This document shows positions 35,592-44,361 of a DNA stretch of 48,331 nucleotides, piece by piece. Under the pieces are notes generated by a model. It had not been told where the DNA came from. It ran no database searches and worked only from the letters and a program-made list of their open reading frames with translations. Source of the DNA: Opitutia bacterium UBA4506 (GTDB lineage Bacteria; Verrucomicrobiota; Verrucomicrobiia; Opitutales; Puniceicoccaceae); assembly GCA_002388665.1 (NCBI GenBank), contig DGMY01000078.1, forward strand, positions 1 through 48,331. Reading direction: 5' to 3'. The translations under genes and the position numbers were made by a program. Position 1 is the first letter of the stretch. Each line of letters opens with the position of its first letter.

Positions 35592-37472
35592 ATGGATAGC
35601 ACACTAGGGGGAGAAGAGACTGGAAAGAACACCGACAATTGGACGCTGATCAAACGTCTACTGAGGTTCTCTTGGCAATTTCGAAGGCGTTGCCTTCTGG
35701 TTATCGTCCTGCAGTCGATCATTCTGGCGCTGACAATCGGGAGCGTAAACCTCGCGGGGTTGGCCATCGATTACCTCAAGGTCCAGCTCACGGGTTCCGG
35801 TGATCTGGTATGGCCATTTGGTATCCAACCGCCTTCGGGTGTCCAACCGTTTACGGTCATTTTGATCATAGGTGCCTGCGTCGCCCTATTCGCGGTTCTT
35901 CGGGCGATCCTCGAGTACTACAACGTCCTCTCGCGCAGTCTACTCATTCATGTTGATATCGTTCTACGCTTACGGGGGCTCGTCTACGAAAAGATGCAAC
36001 GGCTGTCGTTCCGCTTCTTCGATCGCACTGCCAGTGGGACGTTGATCAACCGGGTCACCTCCGATGTTCAATCCACTCGCGCCTTTATCGATCAGGTGGT
36101 GGTGCAGGTGTTTGTCATGGCGGTCTCCCTAGTGGTCTACATTGGGTACATGCTGAGCTTCCACGTTCCGCTCACACTCGCCTGCTTGCTCACCACTCCT
36201 ATACTCGCCTTTGCCTCTACTTGGTTCGCCAAACGGCTGCGCCCAACGTACCTGAAAAATAGTGAGCTCATGGATCGCATGGTTCTCAATTTTTCCGAGA
36301 GCATGCAGGGGATCCAGATGGTCAAGGGGTTCGCCCTCGAGAAGCTCCGTGAAGAGGAGTTTACCGCTCAGACCCGGGCTGTCCGCGAAAAGCGCCAGGA
36401 GATTTTTTGGCTCACCAGCAATTTCGCTCCACTGGTCGGGGGCCTCACTCAAATCAACCTACTCATTTTGCTCGGCTACGGAGGCTACCTCGTGATTCAA
36501 GGACAACTCCCTCTCGGTACTGGACTGGTCGCGTTCGCAGCCCTCCTTCAGCAATTTTCCAATCAGGTCGCCAACCTCGCCGGCATTGCCGACAGTATTC
36601 AACAAAGCCTGACCGGAGCCCGCAGAGTTTTCGAGGTGCTTGACGCCCCTGTCGATATCCAGTCTCCACCCGACCCCACTCCGCTCTCAAAGGTTGAGGG
36701 AGAAATTCGATTCGAGAACGTGTCCTTCGGATTCGACCCCGACCGTCCGGTCCTGCATGAGATCAATCTGGAGGCTAAACCGGGTGAGATCATTGCGATT
36801 GCCGGGGCGACGGGGTCCGGCAAAAGCCAGTTGATGAGCCTGATTCCCCGTTTCTACGATCCTGCTGCCGGGCGGATCACTCTCGATGGTCACGATCTCC
36901 GCGATATCGAGCTTGAAACAATCCGACGCAATGTTGGCATCGTTTTCCAAGAGAACTTTCTCTTTTCGAACTCCGTGGCATCGAACATCGCCTTCGGCAA
37001 TCCAGACGCAACGATGGAGCAAATTGAAAAGGCTGCGAGGATCGCCTGCGCTCACGATTTCATCATGGAGATGCCCAATGGGTACGATTCCATTCTGAGC
37101 GAATCGGGGAACAACCTTTCGGGTGGCCAACAGCAGCGTCTCGCCATCGCCCGGGCAGTCCTTCTCGAGCCCGCCATCCTTCTCCTCGACGATCCGACGG
37201 CTGCAATCGATCCCGAGACCGAGCATGAGATCATGGCCGCGATTGAACACGCGATCTCGGGCAGAACAACTTTCATCGTCGCCCATCGTCTCTCCACACT
37301 GCGCAGAGCCAACAAGGTAATCGTACTCGATCGAGGGAAGATCGTCCAGTGTGGCGACCACGCTACGCTTCTCGCTCAGGACGGGCTCTATCGATCTGCG
37401 GTCGAACTTCAGGCGATCGACCCAGAGAGCATGGCTCTCATCGCCGATGCTGAACGGAGGCAACGATCATGA
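35592..37472 (+). CDS. ABC exporter subunit A (half-transporter with degenerate ATP site)
   Basis: Six membrane helices (about 35-340) are fused to an ATPase domain, 626 residues. Walker A is GATGSGKS (Lys411), the signature LSGGQ (509-513) is canonical, the switch His is present (AHRLST), but Walker B reads LLLDDPT, with Asp534 instead of the catalytic Glu. This change marks the degenerate-site subunit in heterodimeric exporters of the TM287/288 and BmrCD type. It overlaps the next ABC gene by four bases (ATGA). Function is probably export of a lipid, peptide or drug. The substrate is not deducible. Confidence 0.92.
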   Translation: MDSTLGGEETGKNTDNWTLIKRLLRFSWQFRRRCLLVIVLQSIILALTIGSVNLAGLAIDYLKVQLTGSGDLVWPFGIQPPSGVQPFTVILIIGACVALFAVLRAILEYYNVLSRSLLIHVDIVLRLRGLVYEKMQRLSFRFFDRTASGTLINRVTSDVQSTRAFIDQVVVQVFVMAVSLVVYIGYMLSFHVPLTLACLLTTPILAFASTWFAKRLRPTYLKNSELMDRMVLNFSESMQGIQMVKGFALEKLREEEFTAQTRAVREKRQEIFWLTSNFAPLVGGLTQINLLILLGYGGYLVIQGQLPLGTGLVAFAALLQQFSNQVANLAGIADSIQQSLTGARRVFEVLDAPVDIQSPPDPTPLSKVEGEIRFENVSFGFDPDRPVLHEINLEAKPGEIIAIAGATGSGKSQLMSLIPRFYDPAAGRITLDGHDLRDIELETIRRNVGIVFQENFLFSNSVASNIAFGNPDATMEQIEKAARIACAHDFIMEMPNGYDSILSESGNNLSGGQQQRLAIARAVLLEPAILLLDDPTAAIDPETEHEIMAAIEHAISGRTTFIVAHRLSTLRRANKVIVLDRGKIVQCGDHATLLAQDGLYRSAVELQAIDPESMALIADAERRQRS

Positions 37473-39379
37473 GCAAACGCCCTAAATCAACAGACCGCCC
37501 CGAGCTTCACTCTCAGACGGCCAGCAAGATTGAGATCAAAAATCTCAACGATCAGGTCCGCCACGACATCTCCCTCTCACAGGTCAGCCGCAGAGGCCCG
37601 GCGGGGAAAAAGCCCGACAGCCTGAACCTCGCCCTCTTTCTACGCCTATTTGCCTGGACACGCCTGTATGGCCCAAAGCGTTATTGGCTCTTTCTGTGTG
37701 TATTCATCCGTGCGGCACAGCTTCCTGTCCTCGCCTGGTCACTGAGTGCCGTCATCAACGGTCCAATCGCCGAGGGAAATATGGCGCTTACGCTCAAGTA
37801 CGCAGCATGGTACGCTGTCTTTGCCGCGTTTACTCAGGTCGTCATGCACTTCCGCCAGCGGTACGCTCTCGAGATGGGCGAGACGGTGGTTTTCGAAATG
37901 AGGAACGCCGTCTTCCAGCATTTGATGAAGATGCCCATGTCGTTCTACAATCGGACGAAGCACGGCAGTATCCTCTCGCGCCTAACCTCCGACATGGAAT
38001 CGGTTCGGCAGGGCGTTCAATCAGTTCTCTTCATCTCTCTCGTGCAGTTCGGCCAGATGTTGATCAGTGGCATTCTTATGGCCATGTACAATTGGTTGCT
38101 CTTCCTCGCCCTTCTGGGAATGACTCCCGTGCTTTGGTTGATCAATCGGTACTTCCGCAAGAGAATCTCTCAGTCGTCCCGCAACCTACAGGAGAGCTTC
38201 TCACGGGTCACAGCCACAGTGGCCGAGAGCGTGAGAGGGATTCACGTCACTCAGGGCTTTGCTCGCGAAGAGACAAACACCGGACTGTTTCGCCGGCTCA
38301 TTGCAGACCATTCGGGCTACAACATGGGGCTTTCGCGCAACATCGCTCGCTACCTCCCGCTCCTTGAACTCAACGCCCAGTTCTTTACCGCGATTCTTGT
38401 CGTTCTGGGTGGGTACGGTGCCCTCACCCCCTCCATGCACATGGACATCGGCGATCTCGTCACGTTCTTTTTCCTCGCCAGCCTGTTCTTCCAACCGATC
38501 ACCGTTATCGGACGTCAGTTTACCAGCGCCCTTGCAGCACTTGCCGGAGCCGAGAGGGTCTTTCGCCTACTCGATCAAAAGCCCGACTGGGACGAGTCAG
38601 GTAAAGATAGAGATCCAGACCTACCACCGGAAGTCCCTCTCCGCGAATTCTCGGGCAAAGTAGAATTCCAGAACATTTCGTTCCACTACGAACCCGAAAA
38701 GCCAGTCCTGAAGGAGATTAACTTCGTCGCCAACCCAGGCCAGATGATAGCCCTCGTCGGCCATACCGGAAGTGGAAAGAGCACCATCATCAATCTTCTC
38801 TGCAAGTTCTATCTCCCTACTGAGGGTTTCATCCGTTTAGACGGGACCGATATACGGGAGATCAAGACGGCATCTCTACGAAGCCAGATTGGGATTGTTT
38901 TACAGCGGAATTTTCTCTTCAGCGGCACGGTTCGGGAGAACATACGAGTTGGTTCCCCAAATGCATCCGATGAGGATGTGGAGGAAGCCGTACGCCGGCT
39001 CAATTGCCTCGATCTCGTAGAGAACATGACCAATGGCTTCGACACCGTGGTTACCGAGCGCGGCCAGGGCCTATCCCTCGGGCAGAGACAAATCGTCTGC
39101 TTCGCCCGCGCCCTTCTCGCCGACCCCAAGATCCTCATTCTCGATGAGGCCACTTCCAGCGTCGACACGATGACAGAGGCCCGGCTCCAGTCCGCTCTCG
39201 AGACCCTCCTCAAGGGCAGGACTTGCTTCGTCGTCGCCCACCGTCTCTCCACGATTCGCAAAGCCGATCAAGTCCTCGTTCTCAATCAGGGCCGCATTGT
39301 GGAGCGAGGGGATCACCGCGCCCTCCTCTCAACCAATGGCTACTACACAGAGCTTTATCGGAAATTTTCCGAGGAGTAG
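37469..39379 (+). CDS. ABC exporter subunit B
   Basis: This second half-transporter has 636 residues. A polar N-terminal tail of about 55 residues precedes six helices (about 72-350) and the ATPase. Walker A is GHTGSGKS (Lys437), Walker B ILILDEATSSVD with the catalytic Glu560, and the switch His is present. Its signature is LSLGQ, not LSGGQ. In a heterodimer the degenerate site would pair subunit A Walker motifs (Asp) with this altered signature, and the active site would pair this Walker B with A's LSGGQ. The two sequences thus complement each other. Coupled to subunit A by ATGA. Confidence 0.92.
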   Translation: MSKRPKSTDRPELHSQTASKIEIKNLNDQVRHDISLSQVSRRGPAGKKPDSLNLALFLRLFAWTRLYGPKRYWLFLCVFIRAAQLPVLAWSLSAVINGPIAEGNMALTLKYAAWYAVFAAFTQVVMHFRQRYALEMGETVVFEMRNAVFQHLMKMPMSFYNRTKHGSILSRLTSDMESVRQGVQSVLFISLVQFGQMLISGILMAMYNWLLFLALLGMTPVLWLINRYFRKRISQSSRNLQESFSRVTATVAESVRGIHVTQGFAREETNTGLFRRLIADHSGYNMGLSRNIARYLPLLELNAQFFTAILVVLGGYGALTPSMHMDIGDLVTFFFLASLFFQPITVIGRQFTSALAALAGAERVFRLLDQKPDWDESGKDRDPDLPPEVPLREFSGKVEFQNISFHYEPEKPVLKEINFVANPGQMIALVGHTGSGKSTIINLLCKFYLPTEGFIRLDGTDIREIKTASLRSQIGIVLQRNFLFSGTVRENIRVGSPNASDEDVEEAVRRLNCLDLVENMTNGFDTVVTERGQGLSLGQRQIVCFARALLADPKILILDEATSSVDTMTEARLQSALETLLKGRTCFVVAHRLSTIRKADQVLVLNQGRIVERGDHRALLSTNGYYTELYRKFSEE

Positions 39380-39463
39380 TCGACGCTTCCATGTATCGCA
39401 GCGTCCATGGCCATCAGACGCCTTTAGGTCTCGTGCGAAAGACAGCAGAGTAGAAGGCTGGTC

Positions 39464-40336
39464 CTATGGAGCGGCTTCAAAGGAGGATAGCGACTCTGCC
39501 AAATACTCCTCACAAGCGTCTTTTACTCGGTGCCCTGCCCATTGGTTGAGTTCCCATAAATCTGCCACCGGCTCTTCGGTGTAGGGATCAACCTGCAGGT
39601 ATCCGTCCGGACCAAATTCCGGGGTGAGCGTAATCCGCCGGAAGCCCCGTTCCACTTGGCTCTGCCACACTTTCCGCCACCAACGCAGATGCGCTTCAAG
39701 AGCCGGCTGATAGAGCGGCGCCCGGGGATCGGGGACTTGGGCTCCTTGATCATACCCAATTCGAGGTTGGATATGGAGAGCCCTCTTCGCCACGAGATCC
39801 AATACGTCGGGGAGTTCGTCCAAAACCAACCGCTCACAGACATTGCACCAATGGCTGAGGTCCAAGGTCAGCTCCAACTGAGGCAGCTCCCGCAGAATGT
39901 TTTTTGTTACGATCGGGTGATAGAGACTCCGGCTCCGATGAGTCTCAAAACCCACTCTCACTTTGTATCGCTCCGCGATCTCCCATGCACCGGCAAAGAA
40001 TCGAACCGTGTCTCCGAATGACCAAAGGTCGTTTCCCGCCATCGAACTAAAAAAGATCGGAGACGCTTCCAAACTTCGAGCCATTATTCGCTCAAACGCT
40101 TCCAAATGATCCTCCACGGTGCTTCCCGGTGTAGGAACCGCAAAGCCCGTCGTAGAAATCTCGGCAATGTAACTCAGATTCCGGCTTGATAGAGCTTCAA
40201 GAAATTCCGCTCGCTCCGGCCCGCCAACAGGAATGGCCCCTTCGAACCCCTGAAAGCCCGCTTCAACTGCGTGGTCAGCGGCCGAAGTGTAAGAGCCCGA
40301 ATGCCCCCAAAGCGTTTTAAACAATTCAACATTCAT
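39464..40336 (-). CDS. Xylose isomerase-like TIM-barrel protein (sugar isomerase/epimerase or related)
   Basis: The 290-residue protein has the AP-endonuclease-2/xylose-isomerase fold pattern: N-terminal FKTLWGHSG, GFQGFEGAIP, FETH (Glu131), LTLDLSHW (Asp159, His162), ALHIQPRIG (His188) and LTPEFGPDGY (Glu240). These are plausible metal ligands at the barrel mouth. No signal peptide, so cytoplasmic. It overlaps the SUMF1-fold gene by four bases and is the last gene of the Rieske/transporter cluster. The substrate is unknown; hydrolase or epimerase activity on a polyol or amine-derived product is possible. Confidence 0.8.
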   Translation of the reverse strand: MNVELFKTLWGHSGSYTSAADHAVEAGFQGFEGAIPVGGPERAEFLEALSSRNLSYIAEISTTGFAVPTPGSTVEDHLEAFERIMARSLEASPIFFSSMAGNDLWSFGDTVRFFAGAWEIAERYKVRVGFETHRSRSLYHPIVTKNILRELPQLELTLDLSHWCNVCERLVLDELPDVLDLVAKRALHIQPRIGYDQGAQVPDPRAPLYQPALEAHLRWWRKVWQSQVERGFRRITLTPEFGPDGYLQVDPYTEEPVADLWELNQWAGHRVKDACEEYLAESLSSFEAAP

Positions 40337-41019
40337 TTTGTAATACTCCTTGCGATACGAAAACCTACATTATCCCTTCTCACAGTTTCACCGAGATAGT
40401 CTCTCCATGATACGCGCAGGAGCCTGGGGAGATAGTCCCACGCACCGCCTCGCAAGACTCGTTGCGGTCTCATCGAAACGAGAGAGTCGCTCGACCCCGC
40501 TTCTGGGAAATACATGGGCTGCCACTCATCGGCAACCCACTCACAGACATTGCCCAGCATATCGTATAGCCCATATCCATTTGGCGGATACGATCCAACT
40601 GGAGTCCTATGCCCGACACCAATGCGCTTCCCGTGTTCATCGTAGTAGAAGTTTGCGTCTGAGATCTCCAGCACTGTTCCGTGAGAAAATGCATACTGAG
40701 TTCCACCGCGCGCAGCGTACTCCCACTCCGACTCCGTCGGCAGGCGGCTCCCGTCGTTTCGCCAGAGGCAGTATTCGCGGGCATCGACCCACGAGACACC
40801 TGCCACTGGCCAATCGGCCGGAAGATCCGGTTCGTGAGCCGGCCGAAACTCGCGGTATTCCCCAATCGTCACAGGATTTCTCCCGATCTCAAATGGCAAT
40901 ACGGTAACGGGGTGCCGCGGTCGCTCGGTGTCATTGGCATACTTATCTTCCTCGTTCTCCCCCATGAGGAACTCTCCCCCGGGCAGCACCACCGTATCAG
41001 TCTCCATTTCTACTTTCAT
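40333..41019 (-). CDS. SUMF1/FGE-fold protein lacking the formylglycine cysteines
   Basis: LPGGEFLMGENEEDKYANDTERPRHPVTV opens a standard SUMF1 (C-type-lectin-like) fold. Later SWVDAREYCLW, LPTESEWEYAARGG, YDMLGNVCEWVADEW and RVLRGGAWDYLPRLLRVSWRD follow, ending in VGFRIAR. True FGEs have two Cys after the RGG motif; here that segment holds none. It is therefore unlikely to mature sulfatases. It may be an EgtB-like non-haem iron or binding protein, but the EgtB DinB domain is missing. At 228 residues it is a bare domain. It overlaps the TIM-barrel gene (ATGA) and follows the Rieske gene by 9 bases. Confidence 0.85.
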   Translation of the reverse strand: MKVEMETDTVVLPGGEFLMGENEEDKYANDTERPRHPVTVLPFEIGRNPVTIGEYREFRPAHEPDLPADWPVAGVSWVDAREYCLWRNDGSRLPTESEWEYAARGGTQYAFSHGTVLEISDANFYYDEHGKRIGVGHRTPVGSYPPNGYGLYDMLGNVCEWVADEWQPMYFPEAGSSDSLVSMRPQRVLRGGAWDYLPRLLRVSWRDYLGETVRRDNVGFRIARSITK

Positions 41020-41028
41020 GGGGTCGTG

Positions 41029-42378
41029 TTAGGAGGGCTCCTGAGTAGGCGCGGCTGGACGGTCGAATGTTGGATAGGTCCCGCGGGCTCTGGCGGCAAA
41101 GTAGCGATGAATCAACCAAAGCGGCATCTCAAGGTGGCTCAATCGTCCCCGCTGGTACCCCTTTGCATAGAATCCCCGCTGCACTGCAGTACACACTTCC
41201 ATGTCTTCCATGTGGAAATCGACGAGCATCTTCTCGGCGATCTCCATCTTCTCGTCATACTTCGGGTCTTCTTTCGCCTTTTTCGGTACCATACACGTGG
41301 TCAGCAATCGGCTTCTCTCAGCGCTGATTGGTTCAATCCGGTACCAGAACACACGATCAGGGGCGGTGAAAAGTAGAAAGGTCGGTTGACCCAGGAAGAC
41401 AGCCATCTGCCGGTAATGCTCTGGATCGAGTGTCGGAATTGCTTCAAAATCCGTCTCCCCCGTCGTCGGTACGCTGTCTCGATATGGAAGATTTACCCGT
41501 ACCGAATGAGCTCGCTCTCCATCTGTCCAAGTATCACGTGCGGGCATCAGAGGCTGAAGCGTTTTACAGTGTGCCCCCATGTGGTGATAGCCTTCCATAA
41601 AATTCTCGACGAGCACTTTCCAGTTGAAGGGGCAGTCCCACTCCTTGGCGATCACAACGTCCATCTCGTCCATCTTCCAGCCTTCGACGTCTTTCTCGAA
41701 CTCCTTGTACTGTTCGGCCAATGGCTCGGCGTCGCCCGAAAGATTTAGGAAGACAAACCCCTGCCAGACTTCAGCGCGATAGGGCTTTAATCCAATGTCT
41801 TGCCGGCAAAAGCTCTCTGCCTTGTGCATTTCAGGGCAGCCTTTCAGCTTTCCATCCAACTCAAAGCTCCAGTGGTGGTAAGGACAGAGGAAGATCCGGG
41901 TGTGACCGCAGTCCGGCTTTCCGTCACGCGCCTCCGCGGGCCCATGTCCGTCGTATCCGAATCCGGGAGGCATGATGTCCATCGCCCGGTGAGGGCAAAC
42001 CCGTGATAGAACACGAATCTCGCCATCTTTTCCGTGCACAACGATCAGCGGCTCTCCCATGATGTCCAGGTTGATGAAGTCACCTGGTTTCGGAATCTGG
42101 GATTTGTGCGCGAGGCAGATCCAACCGGCACCGAGAACGTTTTTCATTTCCCAATCAAGAAATGCTTCATCCGTGTAGGTTTGAGCCGGCAGGGTTCTGC
42201 TTTCTTCCAGCGGTAGATCTGCCATTTCTTGAATCTGCTGAAGCAGGTCCTCGACAGATACCTTCTCTTTCGAGTTTCTAAACTGATAGTCAGGATGCCC
42301 CAGGCCGTTGCGCCCGGCGTGGGGGGAGCCCCCCCCCTTCACCGTTGCTTCCTGAAAAAATGTAGATGCGGATTCCAT
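41029..42378 (-). CDS. Rieske non-haem iron oxygenase alpha subunit
   Basis: The Rieske cluster ligands are C128-P-H130 and C165-P-Y-H168. The spacing between the pairs is 34 residues rather than the usual 15-17, owing to a Gly/His/Asp-rich insertion. The mononuclear iron site appears as NFMEGYHHMGAH (His265, His270) with an Asp in HMEDMEVCTAVQRG. The latter block resembles glycine betaine, carnitine and stachydrine demethylases. An electron-transfer reductase gene is not adjacent. At 449 residues the first 40 are non-conserved and contain a nine-G tract on the coding strand. It is 35 bases after the binding-protein gene. Confidence 0.88.
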   Translation of the reverse strand: MESASTFFQEATVKGGGSPHAGRNGLGHPDYQFRNSKEKVSVEDLLQQIQEMADLPLEESRTLPAQTYTDEAFLDWEMKNVLGAGWICLAHKSQIPKPGDFINLDIMGEPLIVVHGKDGEIRVLSRVCPHRAMDIMPPGFGYDGHGPAEARDGKPDCGHTRIFLCPYHHWSFELDGKLKGCPEMHKAESFCRQDIGLKPYRAEVWQGFVFLNLSGDAEPLAEQYKEFEKDVEGWKMDEMDVVIAKEWDCPFNWKVLVENFMEGYHHMGAHCKTLQPLMPARDTWTDGERAHSVRVNLPYRDSVPTTGETDFEAIPTLDPEHYRQMAVFLGQPTFLLFTAPDRVFWYRIEPISAERSRLLTTCMVPKKAKEDPKYDEKMEIAEKMLVDFHMEDMEVCTAVQRGFYAKGYQRGRLSHLEMPLWLIHRYFAARARGTYPTFDRPAAPTQEPS

Positions 42379-42413
42379 TCTATTGCTTTCTTTAGATTTC
42401 TAAGTTGTAGCGG

Positions 42414-43454
42414 TTATTCGCTCACAAGGCTCTTGAGAGGCTCAAAGCTCACTCCAGCCTCAATCGGATAGATTTCTTTGGTGAATCCAAATTTCTTCCA
42501 CCACTCACTAAGTGTGTCCCAGTGTTCTTGGATTTGGCCGTTCTTCAGTCCTAGTGGAGGGGCGCCCGAAACGAGTCCCATGTACTGCGCCGCTTCCTCC
42601 ATGTTGAAGCAGTAGATCCCCGCACTCATGGGCTTCCCGGTTGTTCCAATGACGTCCTCGACATCGCTCACCCGGAAACGAATGGCCTTTGCGATAATCT
42701 TGTTTCCTTCCTTCGGGTTCTTCTTCCACCAGTCTACTGCATCCCAGTACGCTTTCATCGCCTTCTTCGCCACTTCCGGCTTCTCCTCGATGAACTGGGT
42801 ACTCATGTATAGTCCATCTCCCAGGAGCCCCGTCTCCAACCATTCTTTCTCCGCCGATGTAGCCATGACTTTCGATCCAGGAAGAGCTTCACGGACCGCT
42901 CCACCAAAGGGTTCCCAAAACTCTGCTGCTGCCACTTGCCCACTGACCATCGCGGCGACCGCATCATCCATGATCACGTTTACGTAATCCACTTCGTCGA
43001 ATTTCACACCGTTCTTCTCCAACCAGAGAGCCATGAAAACCTGAGTCAGTCCGCCCTCCAACACCGCGACCGATTTTCCTTTCAAGCCTTTCGCCGATTC
43101 CTCGCTCGGCGCCAGGATGATCTTGTCTGTACCGGTTGACGGGTTTGTAAAGGCGACCAGCTTGATCCCATTTTTTGCGTCTGCTGCGATCGGACCATAC
43201 TCTGATGTACTGGCCGAAATATCCAAGCGCCCAGCTGTCATTTGCCCAAAACTTTCGTAGGGATCTTCGATAATTTGGATGTCGAAATCGAGATCCGGTG
43301 CCAGGTTCTTCTCCTTGGCAATATACCAAAACCCGTAGCCGGGCCATGAAAAGAGAGAGACACGAACTGTTGGCTTACTAGCCCCTGACAAGGCATTTCC
43401 AAATACCAAGGTAAGCCCGACAATGAGGGCAATGATGTGATTTTTATTCTTCAT
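42414..43454 (-). CDS. ABC transporter substrate-binding protein, NMT1/SsuA-TauA type
   Basis: A signal peptide (MKNKNHIIALIVGLTLVFGNALSGA) leads into VRVSLFSWPGYGFWYIAKEKNL, the NMT1/SsuA-type start. Internal GRLDISASTSEYGPI and LKGKSVAVLEGGLTQVFMALWL fit class II binding proteins for sulfonates, thiamin precursors, nitrate or aromatic acids. At 346 residues the size is normal. It lies 41 bases after the permease gene and feeds the cytoplasmic enzymes of the cluster. The ligand is not deduced; a small amine, sulfonate or aromatic acid is plausible. Confidence 0.9.
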   Translation of the reverse strand: MKNKNHIIALIVGLTLVFGNALSGASKPTVRVSLFSWPGYGFWYIAKEKNLAPDLDFDIQIIEDPYESFGQMTAGRLDISASTSEYGPIAADAKNGIKLVAFTNPSTGTDKIILAPSEESAKGLKGKSVAVLEGGLTQVFMALWLEKNGVKFDEVDYVNVIMDDAVAAMVSGQVAAAEFWEPFGGAVREALPGSKVMATSAEKEWLETGLLGDGLYMSTQFIEEKPEVAKKAMKAYWDAVDWWKKNPKEGNKIIAKAIRFRVSDVEDVIGTTGKPMSAGIYCFNMEEAAQYMGLVSGAPPLGLKNGQIQEHWDTLSEWWKKFGFTKEIYPIEAGVSFEPLKSLVSE

Positions 43455-43495
43455 AGTTGTGTTTAGTAGTCTTCATTTGAGTAGAAAAATTGTGC

Positions 43496-44299
43496 CTATT
43501 TACCGTGGCGGAGATACGGAAAGATCAACCACCGCAGCCCACGAATCAGGCAGTCTGAAACGAAACCAAGGATCCCGATCATGAGGATGCACGCCATGAT
43601 CGTATCCATGCCAACCACACGACGGGCGCGCATCATCACTGCGCCTATCCCGTCGGTGGAGGCGACGATTTCCGCGATTACCAGATAGGTCCAACTAACG
43701 GCCAATAACTGGCGCATGGTATCCACGAAATGGGGAGCAGCCGACGGAATGATCACCGACTTGACCGCTTTAAATTTACTAGCACCCAAGGTCATTGAGG
43801 CTTCGACAAGTTCCTTCGGGACTCGTTTGGCATCCTCCATGAGGAGGCTGATAAGGAACCAAACAACACCAATAACCAGCAGCGCAATTTTCTGATTATC
43901 TCCCGTTCCAAGAAGTGCGAGAAGCAAAGGAATAAACGAGGGAGCGGGCAGGTAACGCATCGGAGAGACGATAGGATTAAAAAATCCCTCCACTGCCGGA
44001 AACGCTCCCATCGCGATCCCCAAGGGTAGCGCAATCAGGACCGCGATTCCAAAACTGATGCCGATCCGCTTCACACTCGCGATGATGTCATCCATAAAAT
44101 ACTCTTCGGCGAAGAGTTCCTTTATCGTACTGGCGACGTCTGTCGCAGTCGGCACGAGCCGGACCATCGATTCGGGCCGGGGGTAATATTGCCATGCCAA
44201 CAGAAATATCGCCCAAGCCGTAACCATTAGAACGATTTTGGATGTTTTGGAGATCGGAGAGCGAAAATCGAACCACCCCCGGAAGAACCCTCGCATCAT
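43496..44299 (-). CDS. ABC transporter permease, SsuC/TauC type
   Basis: The permease has the EAA-type loop KELVEASMTLGASKFKAVKSVIIPSAAPHF and about six helices, typical of SsuC/TauC/NrtB permeases. An earlier ATG at 44326 is in frame, but AGGAGGT lies 6 bases before ATG 44299 (MMRGFFRGWF), so I choose 44299 (267 residues). It is the first gene of the minus-strand cluster. No ATP-binding protein gene lies in the cluster or next to it. A 16-bp palindrome lies 63 bases upstream. Confidence 0.9.
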   Translation of the reverse strand: MMRGFFRGWFDFRSPISKTSKIVLMVTAWAIFLLAWQYYPRPESMVRLVPTATDVASTIKELFAEEYFMDDIIASVKRIGISFGIAVLIALPLGIAMGAFPAVEGFFNPIVSPMRYLPAPSFIPLLLALLGTGDNQKIALLVIGVVWFLISLLMEDAKRVPKELVEASMTLGASKFKAVKSVIIPSAAPHFVDTMRQLLAVSWTYLVIAEIVASTDGIGAVMMRARRVVGMDTIMACILMIGILGFVSDCLIRGLRWLIFPYLRHGK

Positions 44300-44361
44300 C
44301 CCGTTACCTCCTGTAATACTTCCCATGACTACAGCTTATCAAGAAGCGGTTAGTCAGGGAA

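Noticed and set aside
36687..37463. 258-codon open frame opposite the first ABC exporter gene
   Set aside because: It is antisense to the conserved ATPase domain and has no protein-like features of its own.
39380..39463. Terminator between the convergent exporter and isomerase genes
   Set aside because: Only a short GCGTC/GACGC pair is present with no U-tract on either strand.
40333..41019. Sulfatase-maturing formylglycine-generating enzyme
   Set aside because: The two catalytic cysteines after the RGG motif are missing and no sulfatase gene is in the window.
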